A stretch of 62,999 bases of DNA, from NCBI GenBank assembly GCA_002286715.1, contig NSJX01000043.1, forward strand, positions 1 through 62,999, given 5' to 3'. The DNA is from Dentipellis sp. KUC8613. Its lineage: Eukaryota > Basidiomycota > Agaricomycetes > Russulales > Hericiaceae. Each line of letters opens with the position of its first letter. The stretch's first letter is position 1. The translations under genes were made by a program, and so were the position numbers. Below are positions 22,270 to 33,777 of this stretch, one piece after another. The notes beneath the pieces are model-generated. The model was not told the DNA's origin and did no database searches. It was given only the letters and a program-made list of their open reading frames with translations.

Positions 22270-23648
22270 ATGTCGGTACGAGACCCGCGCACAGTGAAGC
22301 TTGTGGTCATTGGAAACTCAGGTGTTGGCAAAACTAGCTTGCGCGGACAGGTACCGTCGAAACAACGTTGTCTTGATTCACCCCGGTCGTGTGCTGATTT
22401 CCGACCTCTCCCCGCAGTACATTTCTGGCCGTTTCTCCACAGGATACCGTGCCACAATTGGTGCAGACTTCATTACGAAGACTCTACCACATCACAGCAA
22501 CCCGGATGAGTCCGTGACCCTACAGATATGGGTGAGTGCCGGAGTCTCTTTGTTATACCGGTATCTTACGCTGCTTGTACATTGCACAGGACACGGCGGG
22601 CCAGGAGCGGTTCTCCTCTCTCTCTGCAGCATTCTTTCGCGGCGCCGATGCTGCGGTTCTCATGTTTGACGTCAACCAGCCGGAATCGCTCCGCGCACTT
22701 GACCGCTGGTGGGCCGAGTTCTGCGAGCGTGCGCCACTTCCGGACGAGGAGATGGAGGACTATTGTTGTGTCGTGGTGGGAAACAAGACAGATCTGGCAG
22801 ATCCCGTAGCGGGGCCTGCAGTGAAGGAGGAGGACGCGCTGGACTTCATCGACGTGCTTGTGCCACCATCTTCAAGACCGGACACCCCTAATTCGCCATA
22901 CGCTTGCCCCGAGTCCTTGATCATCCCACCTACGCCAGTGGATGATAATAGCGAATCTAGCTCTCGCCCGAACTTCGAAGAGACAATACCCGTGGGACTC
23001 GCTCCCCCACCGACGACCTCCATCAACATCGACTCGCGGCATCACCGGCGATTCTCGAAGTCTCGGTCGCGCAGCTCCCATTTCCGCTTCATGCACGGTA
23101 ATGGGACAATGACAACAACTCATACCACTTTGACTTCCTACCACACACCTTCCTCGTCCTATTTCGACGTCTTCGAGTCCGCGCGCTCGTCGCCCGTTCC
23201 TCGCTCGGCGTCGCCTTCCAGGTCCCGCTCTCGCTCAGCGTCTCCCGTCGATTCGTCTGGTCGCACACCCCGCCGGATGCTCTCAACATCCACCATCTCA
23301 ACCTCTTCGGCACCCACCATAACACCCTCTCTCTTCACGCGAAACCCGATGGCACCTCAAACACCCCCAACACCACCGCAAGAACCATTCGTCTCCGCCC
23401 TGCCTCCTACGCCAGAACGACGGCCGAAGCTCTTCTACACATCAGCGAAGACGGGCGTGGGCGTCGCAGACGTATTTCAGTACGTTGCGCGCAGAGTCGT
23501 TATGCGGTGGGAATGGGAGGAGGCCGTCGAGGCGCGCACGCTGCACCTGCTCGAGGAGAGTGGGAGCACGATCCGTCTCGGGGACGGGCGAAGCATGCGG
23601 GCAGAGGGGCGATGGAAAGGGATGGCTGGGTCGTGTTGCTCAGCGTAG
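22270..23648 (+). CDS. Rab7/Ypt7-like small GTPase with a long Ser-rich insertion
   Basis: Exons 22270-22350, 22418-22531 and 22590-23648 give 417 residues, about twice the normal Rab length. All GTPase motifs are present: GNSGVGKTS (P-loop), ATIGADFITKTL (switch I, Rab7-like), WDTAGQERFSSL (switch II), VVGNKTDL (guanine specificity) and YTSAKTG. About 190 residues of Ser/Pro/Thr-rich low complexity lie between NKTD and TSAK, probably a disordered loop on the surface. The C-terminus GSCCSA fits the CCXX type of geranylgeranylation site, so membrane attachment is expected. Rab7 proteins act in late endosome and vacuole fusion. The insertion suggests a paralogue with altered effectors rather than the canonical Ypt7. 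Confidence 0.9.
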
Positions 23649-24375
23649 ACATGCTGAAGAGGCCTGTCGACTATTGGGCACGTTCCAGGATAGCCGCTCT
23701 GGTATTTATGTCTAACTTCGTTTCGTCCGTTCTTTTGATTCACGTTGTAACTGACTTCTCATTATGTACATATTACCCAGTATCTATCAGTATATATCTT
23801 TGGGAGAGGATACGAGACTCAATTGTCAGATGGCGAGGTTTACAGCGTTCCCTGGAAACTGAACCGGATTCGGGCAGGCCGGTGCGGGAACTCGGGACGG
23901 GGCTTAGGGTCTCTGTGCGACGTTGCCTCAGCGGCCGCATTCACAGCTAGGGAATTGGTCCCTATCGCGCGGAGATCGAGGGTTCACCGTCATCCAGTTC
24001 CAGGGCTCGGGACTTTCGTTCACTTCTGGCCGCTGCACAGGGAATGTCCTGCTGACACACAAAGTAAAAGTCCCTCTGCCCTACCTGATATTCTGCTGTG
24101 TGAACTGCCTCCAGCCATCTATGCAACGCGCTGACTTACGGACATGCAATATGTAGCCTCACCGAAAAGGACGGCAACAATAACTATCTTCTGTTAAGTT
24201 GTCTGTGCAGGAGACTAGGATCAGGCCTTGCTTCCTGGAGCTGGTTCTGGGTGCTGACTTACACGTCGTGTCGAGCAAACAGTCTGTGATCGCGGTGTTT
24301 GACGACCCTAAGAAACGCAATAAGCTTGGTTTCAGGTATCAAAAAACGATCGAGCTCGATTCAAGAGGGGTAGTG
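23649..24375. other. Interval between Rab gene and tRNA
   Basis: No gene recognised; includes the presumed Rab 3' untranslated region. Confidence 0.4.
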
Positions 24376-24504
24376 TGACGAGAGTGGGATTCGAACCCAC
24401 GCCCTTTCGGACCAGATTAGGAAGGCGGACTTCCTACTTGAGCATCCAATGAATGCTGGTCCCTGACCTTAGTCTGGCGCCTTAGACCGCTCGGCCATCT
24501 CGCC
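24376..24504 (-). tRNA. tRNA-Leu (anticodon AAG) with a 49-nt intron
   Basis: Read on the minus strand the 5' half starts at 24504 with GGCGAGA, pairing with TCTCGTC at the 3' end (one G-U pair). The D arm, the CCAGA/TCTGG anticodon stem, a class II variable arm and the GTGGG-TTCGAAT-CCCAC T arm are all visible. The anticodon AAG occupies 24470-24468. An intron of 49 nt (24466-24418) begins one base 3' of the anticodon, the standard eukaryotic nuclear position. Position 24376 is the discriminator A. Confidence 0.93.
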
Positions 24505-24931
24505 ATGTCTACATCTCCAGCTTGCGTTACCATCAAGGAACTGAGTCGCCAGGATGGTACGTCTCAATGTTAGTGACTGTTGGACGACGTACTTTCGGCG
24601 TCGTACTCTACACCCCGTTATATGTCCGTGCCCTTCCCTCACCGTCATTCAATCGGTATCATGAATAGGCGATGCGGGTCCCTTGCGATGCATGTGATGC
24701 AACACATACACTTGCAGGGACGCATCGGCGCCAAGACCCTGAAAGTGCATTATGTTAGGCTGAGGAATGTATGACAGTGCACGCAGGGCGCACCTGAACA
24801 CGATGTCTGCAGACTGATTCAGCGAATCTATGTGGGTGATTCAGCAGCGGTGAGTGCCTTATATGAAGGAGGCGTCGCGTCTAGATATTCATATTGACAT
24901 CCCAGTCGATACAACATACAGGGCAGCAGAC

Positions 24932-25637
24932 ATGTCTACTGCCGCCACTGTCACCGAGACCGTCGGCTCCGTCGTCGAGATCCTGCGCTTCAAGGCCTCC
25001 GAGAAATGCCTCACAGACCCCGGCGTGTTCAAGGAGCTCCGGGATATCGCCGGTGCACAGGCAAAGTACGCCCCCACGTTCCATAAATAACTATACCCAT
25101 GCTCACCCGCGGGCCCACAGGTCACACGGATTGACACACCAGTTCTGGGGAAGGCTGCTCGAAGACCCGTCTGTGTATTTCTGGGTCATGTGTGAGTCTC
25201 TTCTCCCGCCGCCTCTTTTCACCGCTAACGGGACCTGGACAGTCTGGACTTCCTTCGAGGAAAAGCAGCCGTGGCTCAGGACGTCGCAGGAATCCGCAGC
25301 GGCACACGCAATCCTTGGCACGCTCGTCGCAGAGCAGCCGCAGGCAACGCATCTGCGCGTTCCCGCTGGCGCGCCGCCGCTCGCCGTGTTCCGCGCGCCC
25401 GTGACGGAGCTCGCAGATTTTGCAACTAGCGAGGGTGGGGGCGTGAACATGGATGAGCTGCTGGGTCGATGTGCGAAGGTCGTGGGAGGGTCGCAGGTGT
25501 ATGGTGCCGCGGTCGAAGATGGGCAGAGGGGTTTGTTTGTGCGTGGTCTGGAGGAGCAGGGAACTTCGAATGCATACGAGGCGCTTGGCGTAGCGGTGAC
25601 GGTGACGCACGGGAGATTCGAGGAGCACGCTGACTGA
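24932..25637 (+). CDS. Putative dimeric alpha/beta-barrel (ABM-like) protein
   Basis: Exons 24932-25065, 25121-25191 and 25243-25637 give 199 residues. The N-terminal 70 residues (VVEILRFKASEK, then HQFWGRLLEDPSVYFWVMFW) look like the strand-helix-strand pattern of antibiotic-biosynthesis-monooxygenase or stress-response barrel domains. The C-terminal part could be a second such domain. No catalytic residues can be assigned, so the fold is inference and the function unknown. The gene lies 486 bp upstream of a flavin monooxygenase on the same strand. A decayed copy of it lies at the same place before the second monooxygenase. Confidence 0.7.
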
Positions 25638-26123
25638 CGGCCGTCCGGTCAGCGAGCTGTATATCAATGTAATAAAATGTCCTGGACGGTCACTGGCCGG
25701 GGCTAGTGTTGCTGCAATCTGTGGTGGAATTGATGTGACTCAGCTGTAATTATGAGTGTTGTCAGACATCGTTTCGAACAGAGTACCCCACTTGGCTTCC
25801 CTTGCAACACCAGTGTGTTCAAATGAAAACATGAAGCAGTACCAGTTAGCAGCACAACCTGCTCGACTCCACTCGGCATCGCAGGACTACTGGCCCGGGC
25901 ATAATGGGCATTTGAAGTGGGACCTCTTTTGCGTCGATGAATATGTGCCGAGTCCGAGCCTGCACGGACAATCAGTGTCGCTACGTACGTACTTCGTAGC
26001 ATGGTCCCTTGAGCCACGCCGAGCGCGTATCAGCTGCCGACGAGTGATGCATCTGACCCCCGTTGTGCATTGCGCCCTGCCCGTATAAAAATCAGTCTTG
26101 TCCTCGCAAATCTCATCCACAAC
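25638..26123. other. Spacer inside duplication copy 1
   Basis: Region between the barrel-like gene and FMO 1; holds the FMO 1 promoter. Parts match 30905-31183 in copy 2. Confidence 0.5.
26084..26090 (+). promoter_or_regulatory. TATA box of FMO 1
   Basis: TATAAAA 40 bp upstream of the FMO 1 start codon, with a similarly placed TATAA before FMO 2. Confidence 0.6.
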
Positions 26124-28693
26124 ATGACTCCCATCTTCCCCCCAGAACTCACCCTCCCAACCCTCGACAGCCTCAACGCGTCTGTTCCGGAAAATCTCGA
26201 CGCACTCGCCGTCGCGCGCGCCTGGTTCGACGCGTTCAAGGCCGCCCTCGAGGCTCAAGACGCCCAGCGCGTCGACGCGCTCCTCGCCCCCAACGCACTC
26301 TGGCGCGACATCCTCGCTCTCACCTGGGACTTCCGTACCTTCCACGGCGTCCCCGACATCGCCCGCTTCCTGCGCGACCGCCTCGCGCCCTCCGCGCCTA
26401 CGGAGTTTGTGCTTGACGAGCAGTGGGTCGCCCTCGAACGCCCCTACCCCGACCTCGCATGGGTGCAGGGCATCTTCCGCTTCGCCGCGACCGCGGGCCC
26501 CGTGTCGGGCGTGTTCCGCCTCATTCCCGGCGCGGATGGCGTGTGGCGCGCGCACACGGTGTTCACGAACCTCGACGGGCTCGCGGGCTTCCCGGAGCTC
26601 GTTGGCGCGCACCGCGACCCGCTGCCCAACCACGGCCACTGGCGCGACAAGCGGGAGCGGGAGCTCGCGTGCGAGGACGAGCCGCCGCGCGTCATCATCA
26701 TCGGAGGCGGGCAGAGCGGCCTGGAGGTCGCGGCGCGGTTGAAGTATCTGGGCGTGAAGGCGCTTGTGCTGGAGCGGCAGAATAGGGTGGGCGACCAGTG
26801 GCGGAAGCGGTATGAGGCGCTGTGTCTGCATGATTTGGTCTGTGAGTGTTCATGTCTGGTTTGCAGGTAAACGATCTGATCATGCGCGACCCAGGGGACG
26901 TCCACATGCCTTACTTCCCGTGCGTGTTTCCCTGCCTCAAGTTGACTCGTCGCTTGACCACGTATGCAGCTTCCCTTCCACTTGGCCGGTGTTCACGCCC
27001 GCTCTCAAGGTAGAGTCCTCAGCCTCTCTGCCAGCCCTCTGCGTCCCTGACACGACCCCAGCTCGCCGACTGGCTCGAGACTTACGCGGACGCGCTCGAG
27101 CTGAACGTCTGGACCAACGCGACCGTGACCAAAGCCGTGCAGGACCCGGAGAGCAAGCTCTGGACGGTCACGTGCAAGCGCGGCGACGGCTCAGAGAGGA
27201 CATTCGCAGTGCCACATGTCATCTTCGCCGTCGGGTGGGGCGGCGGCGCGCCGCAGCGGCCGCACTTCCCGGGCGAGGACGAGTTCGCGGGCCAGATTCT
27301 GCACTCGTCCGAGCATAAGAGCGCGCGGGACCACCTCGGGAAGAAGGTCGTCGTCGTGGGTGCCTGCACGTCGGGTAAGTGACAGCGGGGTGCAGGAATG
27401 TACAGCGATTCGGTTCTCACCGCTGGGATATAGGCCACGACATCTGCGCAGACTACTACAACCACGGCGTCGGTGAGCCACGGAGCGCCTCGTCGCAGAT
27501 GCAGAGGCTGACCTCCGAGTCCGTGTAGACGTGACGATGTACCAGCGCGGCGAGACATACGTCATGTCCTCCGCCAACGGGCTGCGCGTCCTCTTCTCAG
27601 GCACGTCCTCCTCCGCCCTACCTCCCCCCCAACTCATAACACGCTGAACGTGTGTCCGCGCGCGCAGAGATATACAGCGAGGACGGCCCGCCGACGGAGA
27701 TCGGCGACCTGCTCAACGCGTCGTACCCGAACCACCTGCTGCACCTCGTGCACCAGCGCAAGGTGCGCGAGATCGCGGAGGACGACAAGTACGTGTGCGC
27801 TTGCTGGGCCGGGTGCAGAGGGGCATAGGGGATGCTCACTGCCGCTGACAGGGAGATGCTCGACGGGCTGCGCAAAGTCGGGTTCAAGCTCGGCTGGGGG
27901 CACGACGGCTCGGGGTTCCTGATGCTCGCGTGGACGCGCAGCGGCGGGTACTACCTCGGTGCGCGCCCCTCCCTTCCCTTCCCTCTCCTTTCTTTCCCAT
28001 TCTTGTGGCTCCCCGTGTTGACTCGAGGCGCGGCCGGCAGACGTGGGCACGAGCAAGCTGATCGCGGACGGGAAGATCAAGCTGAAGAACGACGCCGAGA
28101 TCGAGGCGTTCACGCGCGACGGGCTGCGCTTCAAGGACGGCTCGGAGCTCAGCGCGGACGTGGTCGTCTTCGCCACCGGGTGCGCTTTCTCCTTCCCCCC
28201 CCCCATTGCATGCTCGGGTCATGGAGATTGGATGTAAACTGACGCGGGCGGGGCCGCGCGGCAGGTACGCGAACGTGCGCGAGCCGATCCAGAAGATCTG
28301 CGGGGACGCGGTGATGCAGGCGCTGAAGCCGGTGTGGGGCCTCGATGCGGAGGGCGAGCTGAACAGCGCGTGGCGCGACACGGGCGTGGAGGGGCTGTAT
28401 GTCATGATGGGTGCGTGCTGCTCTCCCAATGCGCTACTGCCCTTTCGTTTTTTTTTCGTGGTCCGGTTTCCTTGCTTCTTGCCTGTCTCGGGTGTATGCG
28501 GTGGGCTCGGCTGACCAGGGATGTGTGTCGTTGGCAGGCAACTTGTCGCTGTGCCGCTTCCACTCGAAGCATCTTGCGCTGCGTGAGTACCATTTGGTTT
28601 CGGTTTTGCGGGAAGAGCTGACGAAAGTGATTTGGGATCGCAGAAATCAAGGCGATGGAGGAGGGCGTGTTTGGGGGGCGGTACAGCATCTAG
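26124..28693 (+). CDS. Flavin-containing monooxygenase 1 with N-terminal NTF2-like domain
   Basis: Twelve exons: 26124-26841, 26895-26919, 26970-27009, 27062-27374, 27434-27472, 27529-27600, 27668-27788, 27852-27958, 28041-28179, 28265-28410, 28538-28582 and 28644-28693. The product is 604 residues. Residues 1-170 look like an NTF2/SnoaL-type domain, including DILALTWDFRTFHGV. The FAD-binding Rossmann motif IIIGGGQSGLEVAARL is near 190-205. The second dinucleotide motif VVVVGACTSGHDI near 357-369 is atypical, since most relatives have GxGNSA there. An FATG-type motif follows. Such enzymes use NADPH and O2 to oxygenate heteroatoms or ketones; the substrate is unknown. The intron after residue S in LFS starts with GC instead of GT. 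FMO 2 is a tandem paralogue with identical exon lengths. Confidence 0.9.
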
Positions 28694-30567
28694 GACCAGA
28701 TCGGGCAGGTTATGAAATGACGAGGAGGGATCTTGAAAGTATATATGTAGCATCATTGACACGCGCTTTGTACGATCAGGACGACATGTGCTTGATTCTG
28801 AACCCGTGGTGCCAAAACGATCTTGAGCTGAAGCGGGTCTGTTCGACAGATTTCAGTGCCGATGTCGGAGTCTGTGGATTAGTGGAGACGCAGGCCCGGA
28901 ACGCGTTCTCCATGCAGAAGTCGGAGACTATTGACTACGATCCGCGCATCCATGAGGTTCGGGAGATAAGGGGGAAGAGCCGATCGAGATGCTAATCTGG
29001 AGCACATATCAATCTATTCGAAGGACGTGAATAAACCCAGCGAGACCGTTCATCGTCCGTGAGGCTTCGTCAAGGCCGGTCGTACGAGTCTAACGCGAGT
29101 TCCGAAAAATGCCTCAGGAGTGAAGTGAGGTCCTAAGCGTGTTTCTGGAGCCTGTTCGTGAACGCGATCGTCTCCTTGGTCATGATACCCTCGACCCCGT
29201 CCGCCCCTTGAGCTGCCTGCCTTCCCCCCAGAAAATCTTCCACCCTCGATCCTGAATCTCAGAGGCGGGTGGTTCTCGAGAAGCCGGAGGCGGCATGCAA
29301 CCGTACCGCGCCGCTGGAAGTCACAGCGGCGTTGACAGATGAGGGTGCAAGGGGGATGAGCAAGCCGGAGCCTATAAAGACAGCGTCCGTGCGTTGGGAC
29401 TTAGATGAAGAGCATAGACATTGCGAGGTGGGGTCGGAGGTAGAGTACCAGTGTCGGATTCGGAGTGAATATTTGAAGTTTGAACTAGTACTTGGTGTTC
29501 AATCCAAGACCCCGCACAGAAAGGCTCTCTGACTCCGAGCGAGATATGTGGAGGGTTTTATGTCGAGTGCGGCGCGCGGTGTCGATGGCCAATTTGTGCA
29601 CCTTCACTGTACGTCGTTGGAGTGACGACGCAATGGTCGCAGACTTGGAGTGAGATCATGGGCATCGAGGATCGTCGCTGAGATGATGAACTCGCGACGC
29701 AGAAGTAGAATTGAACGGGTATGAACGAGCTTGGGTGTGGAGGGAATTGTTCTTCAGCCGTGCCTGCGGGATCTGGGATGCTCTCGTGCTCCTATGCATA
29801 GAGGAAGCTTGTGTCCTGGAAGAGATATCGATATTCGTTCGCCGCGGCCGCACTGGCAGCAGAAAGTGCGCAATGGTGCGAGAGGTCGTGGTGCCGCCAT
29901 CCAGCCTATCAAGATTTGTGCTCGGTCAGTATGTACGCACGCGCATATATCATGTCGCGACTCGATTTACCTTCCAGGACGCCCGCGGTTTCCATCCCGT
30001 CTTTTTCAAACTTCCCGGCTTATAGGTTGGGTGATGAGACTAGATCTATAAGTGCGAGAGACCATCCGACTTTTCTAATAGCCTCCTTAGGGTTTTGCCT
30101 ATGCGACCTGGCTTCTGGATGCTGTGTCGATGTAGGATAGTCGTTGCGTTTGCCTTCGCACACGTCGTCCTACGCGGCATGTCGATGCACGGGGGTGACG
30201 TGCGCACGCGATGTGAGTTCTACCGACGTGTTTCTGAAGTATGTGTGTCATCGATTGGGGGCAAGTGCTCCTCCGTCAGGGCGTAAGCCCCGGATGTGCG
30301 GGACCTTCTTACCGCCTGGCTGACACAAACAAAGTCCCATGAGGCGTCCAGACGCTGTGGACGTAGTATGATGAGAAATTGTTCCTTCCGACGCGAGCTA
30401 CAGAGGAGCGATAAGATGGACGGGATGAAGACACCGCGCTACTGTACGGGTCCGGCGAGTCACGAGGTGATCACGCTGTCCCCATTTGGGCCCACTAGGC
30501 GGGACCCCCTTGCGCGGCCGCCACTCGAGTCCTGGATGTCAACTCACGACCTCTGCAGAGTACATTT
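28694..30567. other. Spacer between the two duplication copies
   Basis: 1.9 kb with no supported gene. Short frames show no motif. It presumably contains the FMO 1 3' untranslated region. Confidence 0.4.
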
Positions 30568-30639
30568 ACGTGAGTGATCCAGCAGCGGTGAGTGCCCTCT
30601 ACGCGGTAAGACGTCGCGTCTGAATATTCGTATTGACAT

Positions 30640-30920
30640 TCCTGTCCGATAGCTGCAGGATACAGGATACAGTGCAGCAGACAACATATCTACCGCCGCT
30701 ACTGCCGCTGCCGTTGTTGAATTCCTGCACTCCAGAAATACTTCGTAAACCAGGGCACGTTTAAGGGGGACCGCGACATGGCTAGCGCGTAGGCAAAGTA
30801 AGCACGACGTGGATATCCAAGGCATCTGACGCGCCGTTCCACAGATGGCAGGTGGTCGATGACGCACACTAGCTTCCATGGCTCTGAGGATGCTGACTGA
30901 CACGGCCGTCCGTTGACCGC
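30640..30920 (+). pseudogene. Decayed copy of the barrel-like gene
   Basis: Sequence from about 30660 matches the start of the gene at 24932 (the cagcagaca leader and the Ser-Thr-Ala-Ala codons). The start ATG reads ATA, stops interrupt the frame, and nearly all of exons 2 and 3 are gone. The last codons and 3' flank (gctgactgacacggccgtcc) are again recognisable near 30891. The gene has been lost by start mutation plus internal deletion. Confidence 0.75.
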
Positions 30921-31135
30921 GCTGGATATCGAAATTTATTTACGTGGAGGTCGAGGACAGAGGGAACGATCGGTGGACAGTGACGCGTCTTGACTGCGGC
31001 CACCCGCGATACGCGGTCACCTGAGCCACGCATAAGGAAACCGACGGCCCAAACCAAGCCCAACCCACTGCGGCGCGCGTCAGCTGCCCGACGAATCAGG
31101 CATCTGACCTCCTCCGTCCGTCGGCGCCTTACTCG

Positions 31136-31140
31136 TATAA
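31136..31140 (+). promoter_or_regulatory. TATA box of FMO 2
   Basis: TATAA 44 bp upstream of the start codon, matching the FMO 1 arrangement. Confidence 0.5.
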
Positions 31141-31183
31141 GAACTCGCCCTACGCACCCGTCCTCTCGTATCTCATCCTCAAC

Positions 31184-33777
31184 ATGTCTCCCATCTTCCC
31201 CCCCGACCTCGCTCTCCCCACCCTCGACAGCCTCCACGCCTCCGTCCCCGACGACCTCGACGCGCTCGCCGTCGCGCGCGCCTGGTTCGACGCGTTCAAG
31301 GGCGCCCTCGAGGCCCACGACGCCCAGCGCGTCGCCGCGCTCCTCGCCCCCAACGCACTCTGGCGCGACATCCTCGCGCTCACCTGGGACTTCCGCACCT
31401 TCCACGGCGTCCCCGACATCGCCCGCTTCCTGCGCGACCGCCTCGCGCTCTCCGCGCCCACAGAGCTCGTGCTCGACGAGCAGTGGGTCGCCCTCGAGCG
31501 CCCCTACCCCGACCTCGCATGGGTTCAGGGCATCTTCCGCTTCGCCGCGACCGCGGGACCCGTGTCGGGCGTGTTCCGCCTGATCCCCGGCGCAGACGGC
31601 GTGTGGCGCGCGCATACTGTGTTCACGAACCTCGACGGGCTCGCGGGCTTCCCGGAGCTCATTGGCCCGTACCGCGACCCGCTGCCCAACCACGGCCACT
31701 GGTACGAGAAGCGCGCGCGGGAGCTCGCGTGCGAGGACGAGCCGCCGCGCGTGATCATCATTGGGGGCGGGCAGAGTGGCTTGGAGGTTGCGGCGCGGCT
31801 GAAGTATCTGGGTGTGAAGGCGCTTGTGCTGGAACGGCAGAATAGGGTGGGGGACCAGTGGCGGAAGCGGTACGAGGCGTTGTGTCTGCACGATTCGGTT
31901 TGTGAGTATGCGCGTTCGCTCCGATGCTAGATAATCTGACGACGCGCGAGATAGGGTACGACCATATGCCATACCTCCCGTACGCACTCGCTTACCTTCC
32001 ACTGGTATCCAATTTGACCATGTATGCAGGTTCCCTTCTACATGGCCGGTGTTCACGCCTGCACCTAAAGTAAATCCCTTAGCTTCTGTTAGTCCGTTAG
32101 CCTCTCACACGTCTCCAGCTCGCCGACTGGCTCGAGAGCTACGCCCACTCGCTCGAGCTGAACGTCTGGACAAACGCCACCGTAACCAAGGCCGTGCAGG
32201 ATCAAGGAAGCAAGCTCTGGACGGTGACATGCAAGCGCGGAGATGGCTCCGAGCGGACATTCACTGTCCCGCACCTCATCTTCGCCGTCGGCTGGGGAGG
32301 CGGCACGCCGCAGCGGCCGCACTACCCTGGCGAGGACACGTTCGCAGGCCAGATTCTCCATTCGTCCGAGCATAAGAGTGCACGGGACCACATTGGGAAG
32401 AAGGTCGTCGTCGTGGGTGCCTGTACTTCGGGTAAGTGCGCATATATGCGGTCTAAACACAATGTTTTCTCACCGCGGAATTGCAGGTCACGATATATGC
32501 GCGGATTACTACAACCACGGCGTCGGTGAGCCATGGACCCGCCCATCTGTGAAACGGTGACTGATTTCCACATACATAGACGTGACGATGTACCAGCGCA
32601 GCGAGACATACGTCATGTCCACCACCAACGGGCTACGCTTCCTCCTCTCAGGCATGTCCCCCCACCGCCCGTCCGCCTGCCTAACACTCCGAGCTAAACG
32701 CATGGATCATTCGCAGACTTTTACCGCGAGGGCGGCCCGCCGACCGAGATCGGCGACCTGCTCAACGCGTCGTACCCGAACCACCTCATGCACCTCGTGC
32801 ACCAGCGCAAGACGCGCGAGATCGCCGAGGCGGACAAGTGCGTGCCCGCTCGAATCGACTTTGTCGGATGCTGACCGTGCTGACTGTGATTTGGTGTGGT
32901 GTGGTGTGGTGTGGTGTGGTGTGCGCAGGGAGACGCTGGACGGGCTGCGCAAGGTCGGGTTCAAGCTCGGCTGGGGGCACGACGGCTCGGGGTTCCTGAT
33001 GCTCGCGTGGACGCGGAGTGGGGGCTATTACCTCGGTGCGCCCCTATCCCTTTCCTTCCCTTTCCTCTCGTTGTTTTCGCTCCCCGTGTTGACCCGTAAG
33101 CGGCGCAGATGTGGGCACGAGCAAGCTGATCGCGGACGGGAAGATCAAGCTGAAGAACGACGCGGAGATCGAGGGCTTCACGCGTGGCGGGCTGCGGTTC
33201 AAGGACGGCTCGGAGCTGAGCGCGGACGTCGTCATTTTCGCGACTGGGTGCGCTGTTTTCTCCCCCCTCCCTCTCCCCTCTCCCTCTCCCCTTGCACGTT
33301 TCCTCGCCTCGCTTTGTCTTTTCCCGCATGCTCAGCAACGGGACACCGGGACTGACCTTGACCTTGACCTTGACGCGTGCGATGCGGCAGGTACGCGAAT
33401 GTGCGCGAGCCGATCCAGAAGATCTGCGGGGACGCGGTCGTCAAGGCGCTCAAGCCGGTGTGGAGCCTCGACGCGGAGGGCGAGCTGAACAGCGCGTGGC
33501 GCGACACGGGCGTGCCGGGGCTGTATGTCATGATGGGTGCGTGCTGCGGTCCTGCTGTTGTCGTGCCTTGGTGGTACATGTGCGGTCGCTTGTGCTGACT
33601 GACTGGCGATGTAGGCAATCTCGCACTGTGCCGCTTCCACTCGAAGCACCTCGCGCTCCGTACGTATCTCTTGCTCCCTACCGTGCAGACAAGATCAGCT
33701 GATGAAATTTTTGGTTTGGGATCGCAGAGATCAAGGCGATGGAGGAGGGCGTGTTTGGGGCGCGGTATAGCATGTAG
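31184..33777 (+). CDS. Flavin-containing monooxygenase 2 (tandem paralogue)
   Basis: Exons 31184-31901, 31955-31979, 32030-32069, 32119-32431, 32487-32525, 32580-32651, 32717-32837, 32929-33035, 33109-33247, 33391-33536, 33615-33659 and 33728-33777. The product is 604 residues. All twelve exon lengths equal those of FMO 1. The same domains are present: an N-terminal NTF2-like region, IIIGGGQSGLEVAARL, and the unusual VVVVGACTSGHDI. The sixth intron (32652-32716) again starts with GC. Intron 7 contains six copies of GGTGT (32893-32922). The protein is nearly identical to FMO 1 in the first 240 residues, while introns have diverged freely, so selection still acts on both proteins. Confidence 0.9.
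32893..32922 (+). repeat. GGTGT microsatellite in an FMO 2 intron
   Basis: Six perfect copies of GGTGT; absent from the matching FMO 1 intron. Confidence 0.9.

Larger units (their letters stand above)
24830..28693 (+). repeat. Segmental duplication, copy 1
   Basis: Contains the small barrel-like gene and FMO 1. It matches 30568-33777 in order and orientation, including the upstream motif agcagcggtgagtgcc and the whole 12-exon monooxygenase. The copies are about 1.9 kb apart (28694-30567). Confidence 0.85.
30568..33777 (+). repeat. Segmental duplication, copy 2
   Basis: Matches 24830-28693. The barrel-like gene is decayed here, while the monooxygenase is intact. Confidence 0.85.
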
